Part shown: piece after piece, positions 1-7,975 of the stretch
Layout of the letters: every line of letters begins with the position of its first letter
Position numbering within the stretch: position 1 is the first letter of the stretch
Origin: UBA2428 sp002343545
GTDB taxonomy: Bacteria > Bdellovibrionota > UBA2428
NCBI GenBank assembly: GCA_937952285.1
Contig: CALFZE010000051.1
Span: 1 to 24,263, forward strand
Direction of reading: 5' to 3'
Length of the DNA: 24,263 nucleotides
Notes under the pieces: generated by a model
What the model saw: the letters and a program-made list of their open reading frames with translations, nothing else
Databases searched by the model: none
Told to the model about the DNA's origin: nothing
Made by a program: the position numbers and the translations under genes

Positions 1-692
1 ACCCCGTCCCAAGTCGCCATGCCCGGGTTTCGGGCGGCGCAGTCGTCGCGCCGCAAGTTGAGGGTGGATCCGGTGAGTCCGCAGGCTTTCGCCGCGACGC
101 CGGCGACCGTCACGTTCGTCGAGGAAATACCGCCTTCTTGGCGATCGTCGAGGGCGATCGAGGGCACGGCTCGGTACCCCGACGCGAAGCTCGTCGATTC
201 GAGTTCGTCCGCCAGGGTCATCTGCGCGGGCGTTCCGCCCTTCGTGCGCGAAGCGCCCGAAGACATGCTTTCGCGAAAGCCGGCGTTCGTGCCGCCGCCG
301 CCATCGCAATCCGCCTCGCCGGGAGCCCCGAGGAGCGTCGCTCGGCTACAGACGTCGGCCGCGTCGAGCCCTCCGATCGAGCGGACATGGCCGGGGGTCC
401 CGAAGGCCTGCGTTAGGTCGAGCGCTCCGTGGTCGGTCATGGTGCCGGTCACGACGGCTCCGTCGACGATCGCCTGTCGGCCGCTCAGGATCTCGGCGGC
501 GCCGGCTTTGGTGGAAAGAACGAGTTCTTCCGACGCGCTCGCATCGCTTTCGCCTTGGCCGGCACTCGTGTCTGCGTTCGTGCCCGCGTTCGTACTGCCA
601 ACGTTCACTCCACCGTTGATGGAGCAGGCGCCCAGGGCGGCGAAAGTTGAAACGATGAGGGCTTGGTGCAGAGAGAAGAATCGCATGTTCAT
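1..692 (-). CDS. Outer-membrane-type lipoprotein, C-terminus beyond the left edge
   Basis: A stop-free minus-strand frame runs from ATG at 692 off the left edge (at least 230 codons). It begins with a short signal peptide and a lipobox, L20-G21-A22-C23, followed by a Gly/Ser/Thr/Asn/Ala-rich linker typical of secreted lipoproteins. After the linker come segments of the type 'I-L-S-G-R-Q…V-V-T-G-T-M…G-A-L-D', resembling a repeat seen in Bdellovibrio-like secreted and fibre-type proteins, and several later Cys residues (around the ADVC, EADC, KACG and DDCAA segments) that could form disulfides. A second in-frame ATG lies at 686; neither has a clear Shine-Dalgarno. The plus-strand open frame over the same bases has no recognisable domain. 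The specific function is unknown. Lipoprotein call fairly sure; family assignment weak. Confidence 0.72.
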   Translation of the reverse strand, partial: MNMRFFSLHQALIVSTFAALGACSINGGVNVGSTNAGTNADTSAGQGESDASASEELVLSTKAGAAEILSGRQAIVDGAVVTGTMTDHGALDLTQAFGTPGHVRSIGGLDAADVCSRATLLGAPGEADCDGGGGTNAGFRESMSSGASRTKGGTPAQMTLADELESTSFASGYRAVPSIALDDRQEGGISSTNVTVAGVAAKACGLTGSTLNLRRDDCAARNPGMATWDG

Positions 693-787
693 AGCGTATC
701 GGAACTTAGCATGCGGGTGTTGAGCGATTCCGGTTAAGAGAGAGTGAAGACCTTAGCGAGCGTCGATGGCCCGACGAACCCGATACC

Positions 788-1177
788 TCAGTCCAATCGG
801 TAGAATTTCGGCACGGCGCGGATCGTGGCGCCGGCGCCTCGCCCCCGTGCGTAGACGTAAAGCGTTCGCGAGGTCAGGGCGCCGAGGTATTCGATCTCGA
901 TCTCGTACGGCATCACGCCGTCTCCTTCGATGCGCATCGACAAACGGCTCAGCGCCCGCTCGCCCGCGTTGCGGACTTGCAGCGGGACCACGAAAAGCTC
1001 TTCGGGGGCTTCCGTGGGACCGACCCGTTTGGCTTCGCCCACCGTCGTCTCGACGTGAACGAGAGGGCTGGGCGGGCGAAGGCAACGTTCGACGAGATAG
1101 GTCACCATCAAGAGCAGCAGGGCCAAGCTGATCAGGAACGTGACCCATTCGGGGCCCTTCATAGAACCTTTTTTCAT
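788..1177 (-). CDS. TIGR02588-like single-pass membrane protein
   Basis: Protein of 129 residues with a cytosolic N-terminus, one membrane segment at about residues 10-29 (V-T-F-L-I-S-L-A-L-L-L-L-M-V) and a periplasmic beta-rich domain ending in K-F-Y-R-L-D. This matches the small partner found next to TIGR02587 membrane proteins (TIGR02588 family); no biochemical role is established for that family. It is the last gene of the minus-strand operon and its ATG overlaps the upstream stop as ATGA, so translation is probably coupled. A second in-frame ATG at 1162 has an AAGG a few bases before it and could be used instead. The family call is from memory of its layout and partner gene. Confidence 0.7.
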   Translation of the reverse strand: MKKGSMKGPEWVTFLISLALLLLMVTYLVERCLRPPSPLVHVETTVGEAKRVGPTEAPEELFVVPLQVRNAGERALSRLSMRIEGDGVMPYEIEIEYLGALTSRTLYVYARGRGAGATIRAVPKFYRLD

Positions 1178-2049
1178 AGCACGAGCCTAGCGGCCGCCCC
1201 GCCCACGACGGCCGGCAGGCCCAGGACGACGGTGCAGGCCAAGAAAGTTCCGCCGTCGTGCAGGATGTCGACGGGACCCAGGGCGAACATGAGCGTGCCC
1301 GCGACGATTATCGAAAGCGTCGTGGCCAAGACCGTCTCGACGAACGGGCTCTGAAAGAGATCCCGGGGCAAGTACTTCGGTCGGCACCAGAACCCCGACG
1401 CGAAAAGAATAAGGTAGCAAACGACGATCTCGCTCAGGAAAAGCAGGAGCAGCTGTATCGGCTCGAGGCGCGAAGCGATGAGAAGAACTTCTTCCGTGGG
1501 GGCGATGCTCACCGCGAGCACGGCGGCGCCCGGGATACCGGCGCCCGCATCCTTCAGGTCCTCGCGAAGTTGCAGGCGGTCGTCGCCGAGCCACGAAAAA
1601 GCCCCCGTTGGCTTGGCTTCGCGCGAAGTGTCGCCGTGGAACTTGGCGTTCGTCGCGGAGACGCCCAGGCTCATCAGGCTCGCGAGGATGACGACCTTTC
1701 CGGCCATCGCCGTCAGGGGCGCGTGCGTCGGGATTTCTCCGATGAGCAGCAGGATGAGCGAGGATAACAGCACGCCGATGCCGATCGAGGTGACGGCCTC
1801 GGTCACGGCGACGGGCCAGGTGTGCTCACGGCGAAAACCCAGAAAAAGGCATATCAACACGTTCACCGCCAAGGTGGCCGCGAGGATGCCGAGCAGGCGC
1901 GCCGGATCGAAGAAGAGTCCGTTCCACCACATCTCCATCGTGTAGAGCAGCGGAATGCCAAAAATGCAGGCCGCCGCCGTCGCGCGCAGGAAGTCCTTCG
2001 CCTCCCGCCCCCAATCCCAGTACGCATCCGTCTTCCCGAAGAGTGCCAC
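1174..2049 (-). CDS. TIGR02587 / DUF2391 family integral membrane protein
   Basis: Protein of 291 residues starting at GTG 2049. It has about seven hydrophobic segments, and the first contains F-G-I-P-L-L-Y-T-M-E-M-W-W, a signature I associate with the TIGR02587 (DUF2391) family. Its partner, a TIGR02588-type protein, follows with a 4-nt overlap, the usual arrangement for this pair. Function is not known. The position downstream of an SRPBCC protein, an alcohol dehydrogenase and an SDR suggests a stress- or membrane-associated cluster, but this is inference. A soluble loop near residues 160-185 sits between membrane segments. The gap to the SDR is only 27 nt, so it is probably co-transcribed. 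Confidence 0.75.
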   Translation of the reverse strand: MALFGKTDAYWDWGREAKDFLRATAAACIFGIPLLYTMEMWWNGLFFDPARLLGILAATLAVNVLICLFLGFRREHTWPVAVTEAVTSIGIGVLLSSLILLLIGEIPTHAPLTAMAGKVVILASLMSLGVSATNAKFHGDTSREAKPTGAFSWLGDDRLQLREDLKDAGAGIPGAAVLAVSIAPTEEVLLIASRLEPIQLLLLFLSEIVVCYLILFASGFWCRPKYLPRDLFQSPFVETVLATTLSIIVAGTLMFALGPVDILHDGGTFLACTVVLGLPAVVGGAAARLVL

Positions 2050-2076
2050 GCCCCGTCGACCCGTTCCTTCGCCTGC

Positions 2077-2877
2077 CTAGTGCTTGGCGGGACCGGCCTG
2101 ACGCCGGTGCATCTCGGCTTTGACCGTGTCCGGCAAGACCTTGGACACGGTGACTTGCACCTTGTTCATAAAGGAGCCGCCCACGACGTGGTCCTTGCCG
2201 GCCATGAGGCCCTCGAAACCATCGCGGGCGACGTCGGCCGGATCGTCCTTGGCGGACGCGCCGACGGCGGTGTTCTCCATGTGCGCGCGTCGAAAGAAAT
2301 TCGTGTCGGTCGCGCCCGGCAAGAGGGTCGTTACGGTCACCCCGGAATCCTTGAGCTCGGCGCGCAGCGCCTCCGCGAAGGATTCGACGAAGGCCTTGGA
2401 GGCCGCGTACGTCGCCATATAGGTGCCCGGCATGAGCGAGACGACCGACGACGTAAAGAGGATGCGGCCTTCGCCCACGTCGACCATGTCGCGGCCGATG
2501 CGGCGGGCGAGATGCACCGTCGAGATAACGTTCAGGTTGAGCAGATTGAAGTGATCCTCGAGCTCGGTTTCGCGCAAGAAGTCGCCGTGCACGCCCACGC
2601 CCGCATTCAGCGCAAGCGCGTCGACGGGTTGGGCGTTCGCGCGGATGAAGTCGCAGAGCGTCTCGTTGCCTTGGTAAGTCGCCAGGTCGGCCTGCACGGC
2701 TTGCGCGAGGATGCCGTACTTGCCAAGTTCCTCGGCGACTTTGTGGATGAGGTCATCCTCGGCGACGACGATCAGGTCGAAGCCGTTCTTGGCGAACTGC
2801 TTGGCGAGCTCGAGGCCGATGCCGCTCGAAGCTCCGGTCACGACGGCGAGTTGGCTTTGGTGGGCTTTGCTTTCCAT
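2077..2877 (-). CDS. Short-chain dehydrogenase/reductase (SDR)
   Basis: NAD(P)-dependent oxidoreductase of 266 residues with the classical SDR Rossmann fold: cofactor motif T-G-A-S-S-G-I-G near the N-terminus, N-A-G-V-G in the middle, the catalytic Ser in S-S-V-V-S and the active-site Y-A-A-S-K. Substrate is not predictable. I chose ATG 2877 because GGAG sits six bases upstream on the coding strand; a longer reading would need a TTG at 2892 that overlaps this Shine-Dalgarno. It begins 11 nt after the zinc alcohol dehydrogenase stop and is followed at 27 nt by the TIGR02587 gene, so it is an internal gene of the minus-strand operon. Family certain, role unknown. Confidence 0.9.
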   Translation of the reverse strand: MESKAHQSQLAVVTGASSGIGLELAKQFAKNGFDLIVVAEDDLIHKVAEELGKYGILAQAVQADLATYQGNETLCDFIRANAQPVDALALNAGVGVHGDFLRETELEDHFNLLNLNVISTVHLARRIGRDMVDVGEGRILFTSSVVSLMPGTYMATYAASKAFVESFAEALRAELKDSGVTVTTLLPGATDTNFFRRAHMENTAVGASAKDDPADVARDGFEGLMAGKDHVVGGSFMNKVQVTVSKVLPDTVKAEMHRRQAGPAKH

Positions 2878-2888
2878 GATCTTCTCCT

Positions 2889-4058
2889 TCAAGGTTTCAA
2901 CACGACCTTGGTGAACTCGTCCTTGTGATCGCGGAACGACTTGTAGGCCTCGGCGCCTTCGCTCAACGCGAGACGATGACTGATGACGAAGGTCGGGTCG
3001 ATGCGGCCTTCCTCGATGTCGTTGAGGAGTCGCGGCAGGTACTTATGGACGTGGGTCTGGCCCATTTTAAGGGTCAGGCCTTTGCCGAAGGCGGCGCCGA
3101 TGTTGAACTTGTCGATGAAGCCGCCGTAGACGCCGGGGATCGATACGGTACCGCCTTTGCGGCAGGCCTGAATGGCTTGTCGAAGCACGTGGGGACGATC
3201 CGTTTCGAGCATGAGCGTCATCTTGGCGTGGTCGTAAAGGTTGTCGAGGTCGCTGCCGTGCGCTTCGAGCCCCACGGCGTCGATGCAGGCGTCGGGCCCG
3301 TGGCCGCCGGTCAGGGTCTTGAGCGCGTCCAGCACGTCCACCTTCTCGAAGTTCAGGGTCTCGACTCCGGGCTCAAGCGACGCGCGCACGAGACGCCCGG
3401 GCACCCGGTCGATCGCGATGATGCGCTCGGCGCCGAGCAGGCGCGCCGACTTGATCGCGAAGAGCCCCACGGGACCGCAGCCCCAGACGGCGACCGTGTC
3501 GCCCGGCTGGATGTTGCAGTTTTCCGCCGCCATGTAGCCGGTCGGGAGGATATCCGTGAGGAAGAGGACCTGCTCGTCGCTCAGGTGCGAGGGCACCTTG
3601 AAGGGGCCCACGTCCCCGAAGGGGACGCGCACGAACTCGGCCTGTCCGCCGGCGTAGCCGCCGTACATGTGCGAGTACCCGAAGAGACCGGCGCCCGAGT
3701 GCCCGTAGAGCTTGTTGGGGATTTTCGCGTTGGGGTTCGAGTTGTCGCACGCCGACCAGAGGTCTTTCTTGCAATAGAAGCAGGCGCCGCACGCGATCGT
3801 GAAGGGAATCACGACGCGGTCGCCCTTCTTCGTTTTGCGGACCTCGGAACCGACTTCGACGACCTCGCCCATGAACTCGTGGCCCAGGATGTCGCCGCTC
3901 TCCATCGTGGGGATGACCCCGTTGTAGAGATGCAGGTCCGATCCGCAGATCGCCGTGCTGCTGACGCCGATGATGACGTCTTGGGGATTCAGGATCGACG
4001 GATCGGGCACCACGTCGACGCGAACGTCCTTCTTGCCGTGCCAGACGAGCGCTTTCAC
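2889..4058 (-). CDS. Zinc-dependent alcohol dehydrogenase (MDR, formaldehyde-dehydrogenase-like)
   Basis: Medium-chain dehydrogenase of 389 residues. The catalytic zinc Cys lies in I-C-G-S-D-L-H and the His-Glu pair in G-H-E-F. Four structural-zinc cysteines are spaced C-x2-C-x2-C-x7-C (A-C-G-A-C-F-Y-C then S-A-C). The NAD-binding turn is G-C-G-P-V-G. A lengthened segment after the structural zinc (Y-G-H-S-G-A-G-L-F-G-Y) is typical of the glutathione-independent formaldehyde dehydrogenase-like branch. The likely reaction is NAD-dependent oxidation of an alcohol or an aldehyde hydrate; the substrate cannot be read from sequence. The start overlaps the SRPBCC stop as ATGA, and the SDR begins 11 nt downstream. 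The pairing with an SDR suggests carbonyl/alcohol turnover under stress. Confidence 0.92.
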   Translation of the reverse strand: MKALVWHGKKDVRVDVVPDPSILNPQDVIIGVSSTAICGSDLHLYNGVIPTMESGDILGHEFMGEVVEVGSEVRKTKKGDRVVIPFTIACGACFYCKKDLWSACDNSNPNAKIPNKLYGHSGAGLFGYSHMYGGYAGGQAEFVRVPFGDVGPFKVPSHLSDEQVLFLTDILPTGYMAAENCNIQPGDTVAVWGCGPVGLFAIKSARLLGAERIIAIDRVPGRLVRASLEPGVETLNFEKVDVLDALKTLTGGHGPDACIDAVGLEAHGSDLDNLYDHAKMTLMLETDRPHVLRQAIQACRKGGTVSIPGVYGGFIDKFNIGAAFGKGLTLKMGQTHVHKYLPRLLNDIEEGRIDPTFVISHRLALSEGAEAYKSFRDHKDEFTKVVLKP

Positions 4059-4666
4059 GAGAAGCTCTTCCAGGGCTTGAGTTGTTCGCGGCGAAGGGGT
4101 TGGCGGTCCTTGTCGCGCGCGGAGCTCTGGCCGTCGACGCTCGCGACCTCGCCGGCTTCCATGAACTGCTTGAAGCGCGCGAGGTCTTCTTCGATCTCGG
4201 CGGCGGCGTCGCGGCCGAAGAGCTTGGCGAAGGCGATCGAAAGCTTGCCGCCCGGCGGGGAATAGCGAAGGGATACCGTGATCTCGACGCCCTTATCGCC
4301 GCTCAGTTCTCGGAACTGAACGGAGCCCTCGTTCTCGACGTCGGAGCCGTCGAGCGAGCGCCACGAGATGAGTTCACCCGGAAGTTCATCGACGATCTCG
4401 GCATCCCATTCGAGGGCGATGCCGCCGACGCTCTTGGCGATCCAATGCGAACGCCGACCTTGCGAAGTCGTGACGGACTCGAGGTGCTTCATGATGCGAG
4501 GCAGGTTTTCGAAGTCGCGCCAGATAAAATAGAGCTCATCGAGCGGACGTCGGATCGCGATGCTTTTGTGGACGACCGAGGAGTCCTTGGGCGTCGGCGA
4601 CGAAGAAGGAAAGTGGGGTGGCGCGACGCGCGAAGGGAAAGGTTGGTGGAGTGGAGAAGCTTTCAT
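4055..4666 (-). CDS. SRPBCC / polyketide-cyclase-like domain protein
   Basis: First gene of the minus-strand operon. The core resembles the START/SRPBCC fold of the COG5637 'cyclase/dehydrase' type: an opening strand S-I-A-I-R-R-P, then W-R-D-F-E-N-L-P-R-I-M-K-H-L-E-S-V, then W-x-A-E-I-V-D-E-L-P and I-S-W-R-S-L. This family forms a hydrophobic ligand pocket; no ligand is known here. A Pro/Ser-rich stretch of about 30 residues precedes the domain, so the start is uncertain: ATG 4666 is used here, while ATG 4705 would add 13 residues and neither has a convincing ribosome site. The C-terminal tail is charged (A-R-D-K-D-R-Q-P-L-R-R). The stop overlaps the alcohol dehydrogenase start by 4 nt. Confidence 0.75.
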   Translation of the reverse strand: MKASPLHQPFPSRVAPPHFPSSSPTPKDSSVVHKSIAIRRPLDELYFIWRDFENLPRIMKHLESVTTSQGRRSHWIAKSVGGIALEWDAEIVDELPGELISWRSLDGSDVENEGSVQFRELSGDKGVEITVSLRYSPPGGKLSIAFAKLFGRDAAAEIEEDLARFKQFMEAGEVASVDGQSSARDKDRQPLRREQLKPWKSFS

Positions 4667-4849
4667 GAAGGCAAGATTTGCAAGAAGCGTGCGCGCGCCG
4701 AGCATCCTTTGGAGTCGACGAAGAAGGAGCTTTGCCGAGGCGTTTCGGGAGCGCGAGAAAACGGCGGGGGCAAAAATCCACGGCGCACTCCCGCGATGAA
4801 GCCCTTCTCAGGCGCGAAAGCTTGGTACGGCCGTTGCTAGTCGTGGGGC

Positions 4850-5482
4850 ATGAAGAGCTCCACCGCCAAGAAAAAATCCACCACCGTCAAAACCCGCAAA
4901 GTCGTGTCGAGCAAAGTTTCGAAACGCGCCGCGAAGCCGCGTGTTTCCGGTAAGGCGACCGATCCGAACGACATCGTGAGCTTGATTCTCAAGGATCACA
5001 AGCCGCTCAAGTCGTTGATCAAGGTGCTGAAGGAACCTGAGAAAGGAATGGGCGAGCGTCGCAAAGCTTTCGAGGAATTCGCGCCGCTGCTCGTGGCGCA
5101 CGCGAAGCCCGAAGAGGCCGCGCTCTACAGCCACATGAAGCGCGACGACGATCTGCGCGAAGAAGCCTTCGAGGGCGATGCCGAGCATGCCCTCGCGGAT
5201 CAGCTCCTGGAAGATCTCAAGACGATCACGGACCCGGATCTTTGGTCGGCCAAGGTCAAAGTCCTGGCCGAGCTCGTTGAGCACCATATCGAAGAAGAGG
5301 AAGAGGAGATGCTTCCCGATTTTCAGAAACAAGTCTCGATCGAGGATCGGATCGGCATCGGCCAGAAGTACCTGGCGTTGAAGCCGCAATTCGAAGCGGG
5401 CGATTCGCCGGCGCAATCCGACGCGAAGCCTTTCAAGGACGCCTCGGGCTACCGCATGCGTCTCGCGGGCCGCCAATCCTAG
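4850..5482 (+). CDS. Hemerythrin HHE domain protein with basic N-terminal tail
   Basis: Protein of 210 residues. Residues 1-35 are Lys/Ser/Thr/Arg-rich and likely disordered. From about residue 40 a four-helix HHE cation-binding domain follows, with candidate di-iron ligands H50 (K-D-H-K-P-L), H84 with E88/E89 (H-A-K-P-E-E), H113 (E-H) and H145/H146 with E149/E150 (E-H-H-I-E-E-E). Related bacterial proteins bind oxygen, NO or iron or act in oxidative stress; which applies here is not visible. The run of seven glutamates after H146 is notable. The gene is divergent from the SRPBCC operon and convergent with the thioredoxin gene. The basic tail could bind nucleic acid, but that is speculation. 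Confidence 0.85.
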   Translation: MKSSTAKKKSTTVKTRKVVSSKVSKRAAKPRVSGKATDPNDIVSLILKDHKPLKSLIKVLKEPEKGMGERRKAFEEFAPLLVAHAKPEEAALYSHMKRDDDLREEAFEGDAEHALADQLLEDLKTITDPDLWSAKVKVLAELVEHHIEEEEEEMLPDFQKQVSIEDRIGIGQKYLALKPQFEAGDSPAQSDAKPFKDASGYRMRLAGRQS

Positions 5483-5553
5483 ATCGCGAAGCCTCGCTTT
5501 CGGCGGCGACGATCAACGCGATCGAAATGCGCGCGCGCCGCCGGATCGAGGCG

Positions 5554-5919
5554 TTACTCGACGCGTAGGACCTCGCTCACGAGCTGGGCCATGACGTCGG
5601 GAGGGATAGCGCCCGAGGCGAGGGCCGGGGGCTCGTGCGGGCCGATGAAGACCGTCGAGGGCACGCTGCGGATCTCGAAGAGTCGCGCGACCTCGGGGGC
5701 CTGGTCGATATCGACTTTGTAGACTTTGAGGGCGTCGCCGTAGGCTTCGGCGACTTTCTGGAGGTGGGGGGCGAAGGCGCGGCAGGGGCCGCACCAGGTC
5801 GCGAAGAAGTTCAGGATGACGGGCGGCTTGTCGGCCGCGTAGTTCCATTCCGTTTGCGTTTCGTAATCGAAGATTTCTTGGCGGAAGCGCTCGGCGTTCA
5901 GGATCTCGATCGACGACAT
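5554..5919 (-). CDS. Thioredoxin-family protein
   Basis: Compact single-domain thioredoxin of 121 residues, close to the usual length of about 110, with the redox motif W42-C-G-P-C46 and the cis-proline in S-V-P87-S-T. No signal peptide or membrane segment is visible, so it should act in the cytoplasm reducing protein disulfides. The sequence before the active site (E-W-N-Y-A-A-D-K-P-P-V) is a slightly longer loop than in canonical TrxA. It is therefore better called thioredoxin-like than the housekeeping TrxA. It lies 37 nt from the divergent AlkZ-related gene and converges on the hemerythrin gene 71 nt away. Confidence 0.92.
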   Translation of the reverse strand: MSSIEILNAERFRQEIFDYETQTEWNYAADKPPVILNFFATWCGPCRAFAPHLQKVAEAYGDALKVYKVDIDQAPEVARLFEIRSVPSTVFIGPHEPPALASGAIPPDVMAQLVSEVLRVE

Positions 5920-5956
5920 GGCGCGAGACTAGTTCAGGGAATAGAATCTCGCCACC

Positions 5957-6619
5957 ATGGCCCGCGTCACTTTGCACGAAGCCGTTCGCGTCATCGATAG
6001 GTTGGGGGCTTGCCTCGTTTATCCGCTCGACAACCGGCCCGAGCCCAAAAGCTTGTGGCACGCTTTTCATCCCCGCACGCCCATGCGCTGGGAGTGGGAC
6101 GCCGGCGGGGACGACCGGGTGCCGCGCCTGTGGTCCCTGCGCGAAGAGCTCTCGCGCTCGGGCCGGGTCGTCTATCTCAAGTGGTACCAAGGGCGCGCGA
6201 CCTTCTTTGCGCGCGAGCTTTTTCGGGACTACCTGGCCGAACGCGGCACCCGGGAGCGTCCCTTTCGCGCGAAGTCGGCGCGCGCGCTCTACGACGCTTT
6301 GCTCGACGAGAGCCCGCTTTCGACGAAAGAGCTTAAGCTCGCGGCCGATCTGAAGGGTCGCGACAACGAGGCCGAGTACACGCGCGGGCTCAAGGAATTG
6401 TGGGAGCGGGGTTGGATCGTGGGCTGGGGCGAGAAGGACGACGGGGCTTTCCCTTCGCTTCTCGTGGGCGCGACTCGGCACCTTTTCGAGGATCTTTGGC
6501 GCGAAGCCGAAACGACGGATCCGGCCGAGGCCCGGGCCCGCTTGGAGGGCCGCTGGCCCCTCGGGAGCGGTTTTCGGCGCTTTTGGGACCGTGTTCGCCG
6601 CGAAGCGCGCGACGCCTGA
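5957..6619 (+). CDS. AlkZ-related winged-helix protein
   Basis: Protein of 220 residues resembling the short 'AlkZ-related' proteins found in proteobacteria. It opens with a segment like E-A-V-R-V-I-D-R-L-G-A-C-L-V-Y-P, then L-W-S-L-R-E-E-L, V-V-Y-L-K-W-Y-Q-G-R-A-T-F, and a likely winged-helix part around residues 110-160 (A-L-L-D-E-S-P-L-S-T-K-E-L). Full-length AlkZ is a DNA glycosylase that unhooks interstrand crosslinks; this shorter relative has no demonstrated activity. The protein is rich in Arg and Trp. The ATG follows the divergent thioredoxin start by only 37 nt, so both promoters must share or overlap that space. The family call is from recollection of the pattern. Confidence 0.6.
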   Translation: MARVTLHEAVRVIDRLGACLVYPLDNRPEPKSLWHAFHPRTPMRWEWDAGGDDRVPRLWSLREELSRSGRVVYLKWYQGRATFFARELFRDYLAERGTRERPFRAKSARALYDALLDESPLSTKELKLAADLKGRDNEAEYTRGLKELWERGWIVGWGEKDDGAFPSLLVGATRHLFEDLWREAETTDPAEARARLEGRWPLGSGFRRFWDRVRREARDA

Positions 6620-6698
6620 AGGACAGAACGCAGGTTTTCGCGAAAAGCGAAGGGGACAAATTGCGACGGCGGGTCGGTCGAGATAGGTTTCCGGACTC

Positions 6699-7895
6699 AT
6701 GACGAGCTCACGTCGTGGACACCCTCTCGATAACATCTCGCTCGGTAAGATCGTTCAGATCCGCGAGCGACTGCTCAAGGCGCAGGCCGCCGGTCGCGAG
6801 GTTTTCCGCTTTGAATCGGGAGACCCGGACTTCTCGATCGCGCCGAACGTGCTGAAGGCCCTCGAGGTCGCGGCCGAATCGGGCAAGACCCATTACATTC
6901 CGAACAACGGCATCCCGGAACTGCGCAAAGCCCTCGCCAAGAAAGTGCGCGAGCTCAACCGCGTGCCGGCCACGGAAGACGACGTCTTCGTGACGAACGG
7001 CGCGATGCACGGCCTTTACGTCACCTTCCAAGCGCTGCTCGAGCCGGGCGACGAAGTCATCGTGCCCGAACCCATGTGGACCGAAGTCGTCGAGAACATC
7101 CGTCTCGCGGGCGGCGTGCCGGTGCCGGTGAAGCTCGAACCTTCCGAGGGCTACCGCTACGCGCCCGAGCGCATCGCCGCGAAGATCACGCCGCGCACGA
7201 AGGCCATCTTCTCGAACACCCCGCATAACCCCACGGGCGCCGTGGCCAGCCGCGCCGACCTCGAGGCGATCCGCGACCTCGCGGTGTCGCGCGACCTGTG
7301 GATCCTCTCGGACGAAGCCTACGAAGACGTCATCTTCGCGCCGAACGTCCACGTATCCCTCGGCAGCCTCGTGCCGGAGAACTACAACAAGGTCGTGAGC
7401 GTGTTCTCCTTCTCGAAGAGCCACGCCATGAGCGGATTGCGCGTGGGCTACCTGGTTTGCCGCGAGCCGGTCTTCAAGGACCGCGTTCCGAAGGCCCTTC
7501 GTTGCACGATTAACGGCGTGAACAGCGTGGCCCAGTGGACGGCGCTCGCGGCCGTCTCGGGCGATCGCGCGCACCTCGAGTACATGCGCGACGAGTACCT
7601 GAAGCGTCGCGATCTCCTTATGGCGGCCCTGGACGGAATTCCGGGCCTCAAGCCGTTCCGGGCGCAAGGCACCTTTTTCCTTTGGGCCGAGGTCGATCCG
7701 TCGATGCTCGCGCGCTTGGGCGTCAAGTCCGTCGACGAGCTCTCCAACCGTCTGGCGGAGGCGGGCCTCGGCAGTTCGCCCGGCGACGCCTTTGGGGAGA
7801 GCTGCGAGAACGCGATTCGCTTCGCGTTCAGCTGCTCGACCAAGATGATCCAGGAAGGCGCCCCGAAGTTGCGGGCCTTCCTGCTCGGGCGCTAA
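6699..7895 (+). CDS. PLP-dependent aminotransferase, class I/II
   Basis: Fold-type I aminotransferase of 398 residues. Visible motifs: substrate-binding N-T-P-H-N-P-T-G (about 173-180), cofactor Asp in S-D-E-A-Y-E (D205), the Schiff-base lysine K240 in S-F-S-K-S-H, and the phosphate/carboxylate arginine in G-L-R-V-G-Y (R248). These place it with aspartate/aromatic or broad-range aminotransferases. The amino-acid substrate cannot be fixed from motifs. Homogentisate dioxygenase 2.5 kb downstream on the same strand makes an aromatic amino-acid donor (tyrosine/phenylalanine) an attractive but unproven guess. It starts 80 nt after the AlkZ-related gene and ends 80 nt before the aldehyde dehydrogenase. 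Confidence 0.92.
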   Translation: MTSSRRGHPLDNISLGKIVQIRERLLKAQAAGREVFRFESGDPDFSIAPNVLKALEVAAESGKTHYIPNNGIPELRKALAKKVRELNRVPATEDDVFVTNGAMHGLYVTFQALLEPGDEVIVPEPMWTEVVENIRLAGGVPVPVKLEPSEGYRYAPERIAAKITPRTKAIFSNTPHNPTGAVASRADLEAIRDLAVSRDLWILSDEAYEDVIFAPNVHVSLGSLVPENYNKVVSVFSFSKSHAMSGLRVGYLVCREPVFKDRVPKALRCTINGVNSVAQWTALAAVSGDRAHLEYMRDEYLKRRDLLMAALDGIPGLKPFRAQGTFFLWAEVDPSMLARLGVKSVDELSNRLAEAGLGSSPGDAFGESCENAIRFAFSCSTKMIQEGAPKLRAFLLGR

Positions 7896-7975
7896 GCGGC
7901 GGCCGCGCCGAAGGACTGGAACACGTTCGGGCGCGCCGGATGGCGGAACGCGGGGGCATCGACTAGTTTGGCCCC

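Noticed and set aside
19..723. Plus-strand open frame of 234 codons at the left edge
   Set aside because: No domain or signal; the opposite strand has a clear lipobox protein over the same bases.
1822..4265. Long plus-strand open frames opposite the SDR and alcohol dehydrogenase
   Set aside because: Shadow frames created by codon bias of the real minus-strand genes.
5513..6736. Minus-strand open frame of 407 codons over the thioredoxin and AlkZ-related genes
   Set aside because: Arg/Pro-rich, typical of antisense frames in GC-rich DNA; it conflicts with two genes having recognisable motifs.
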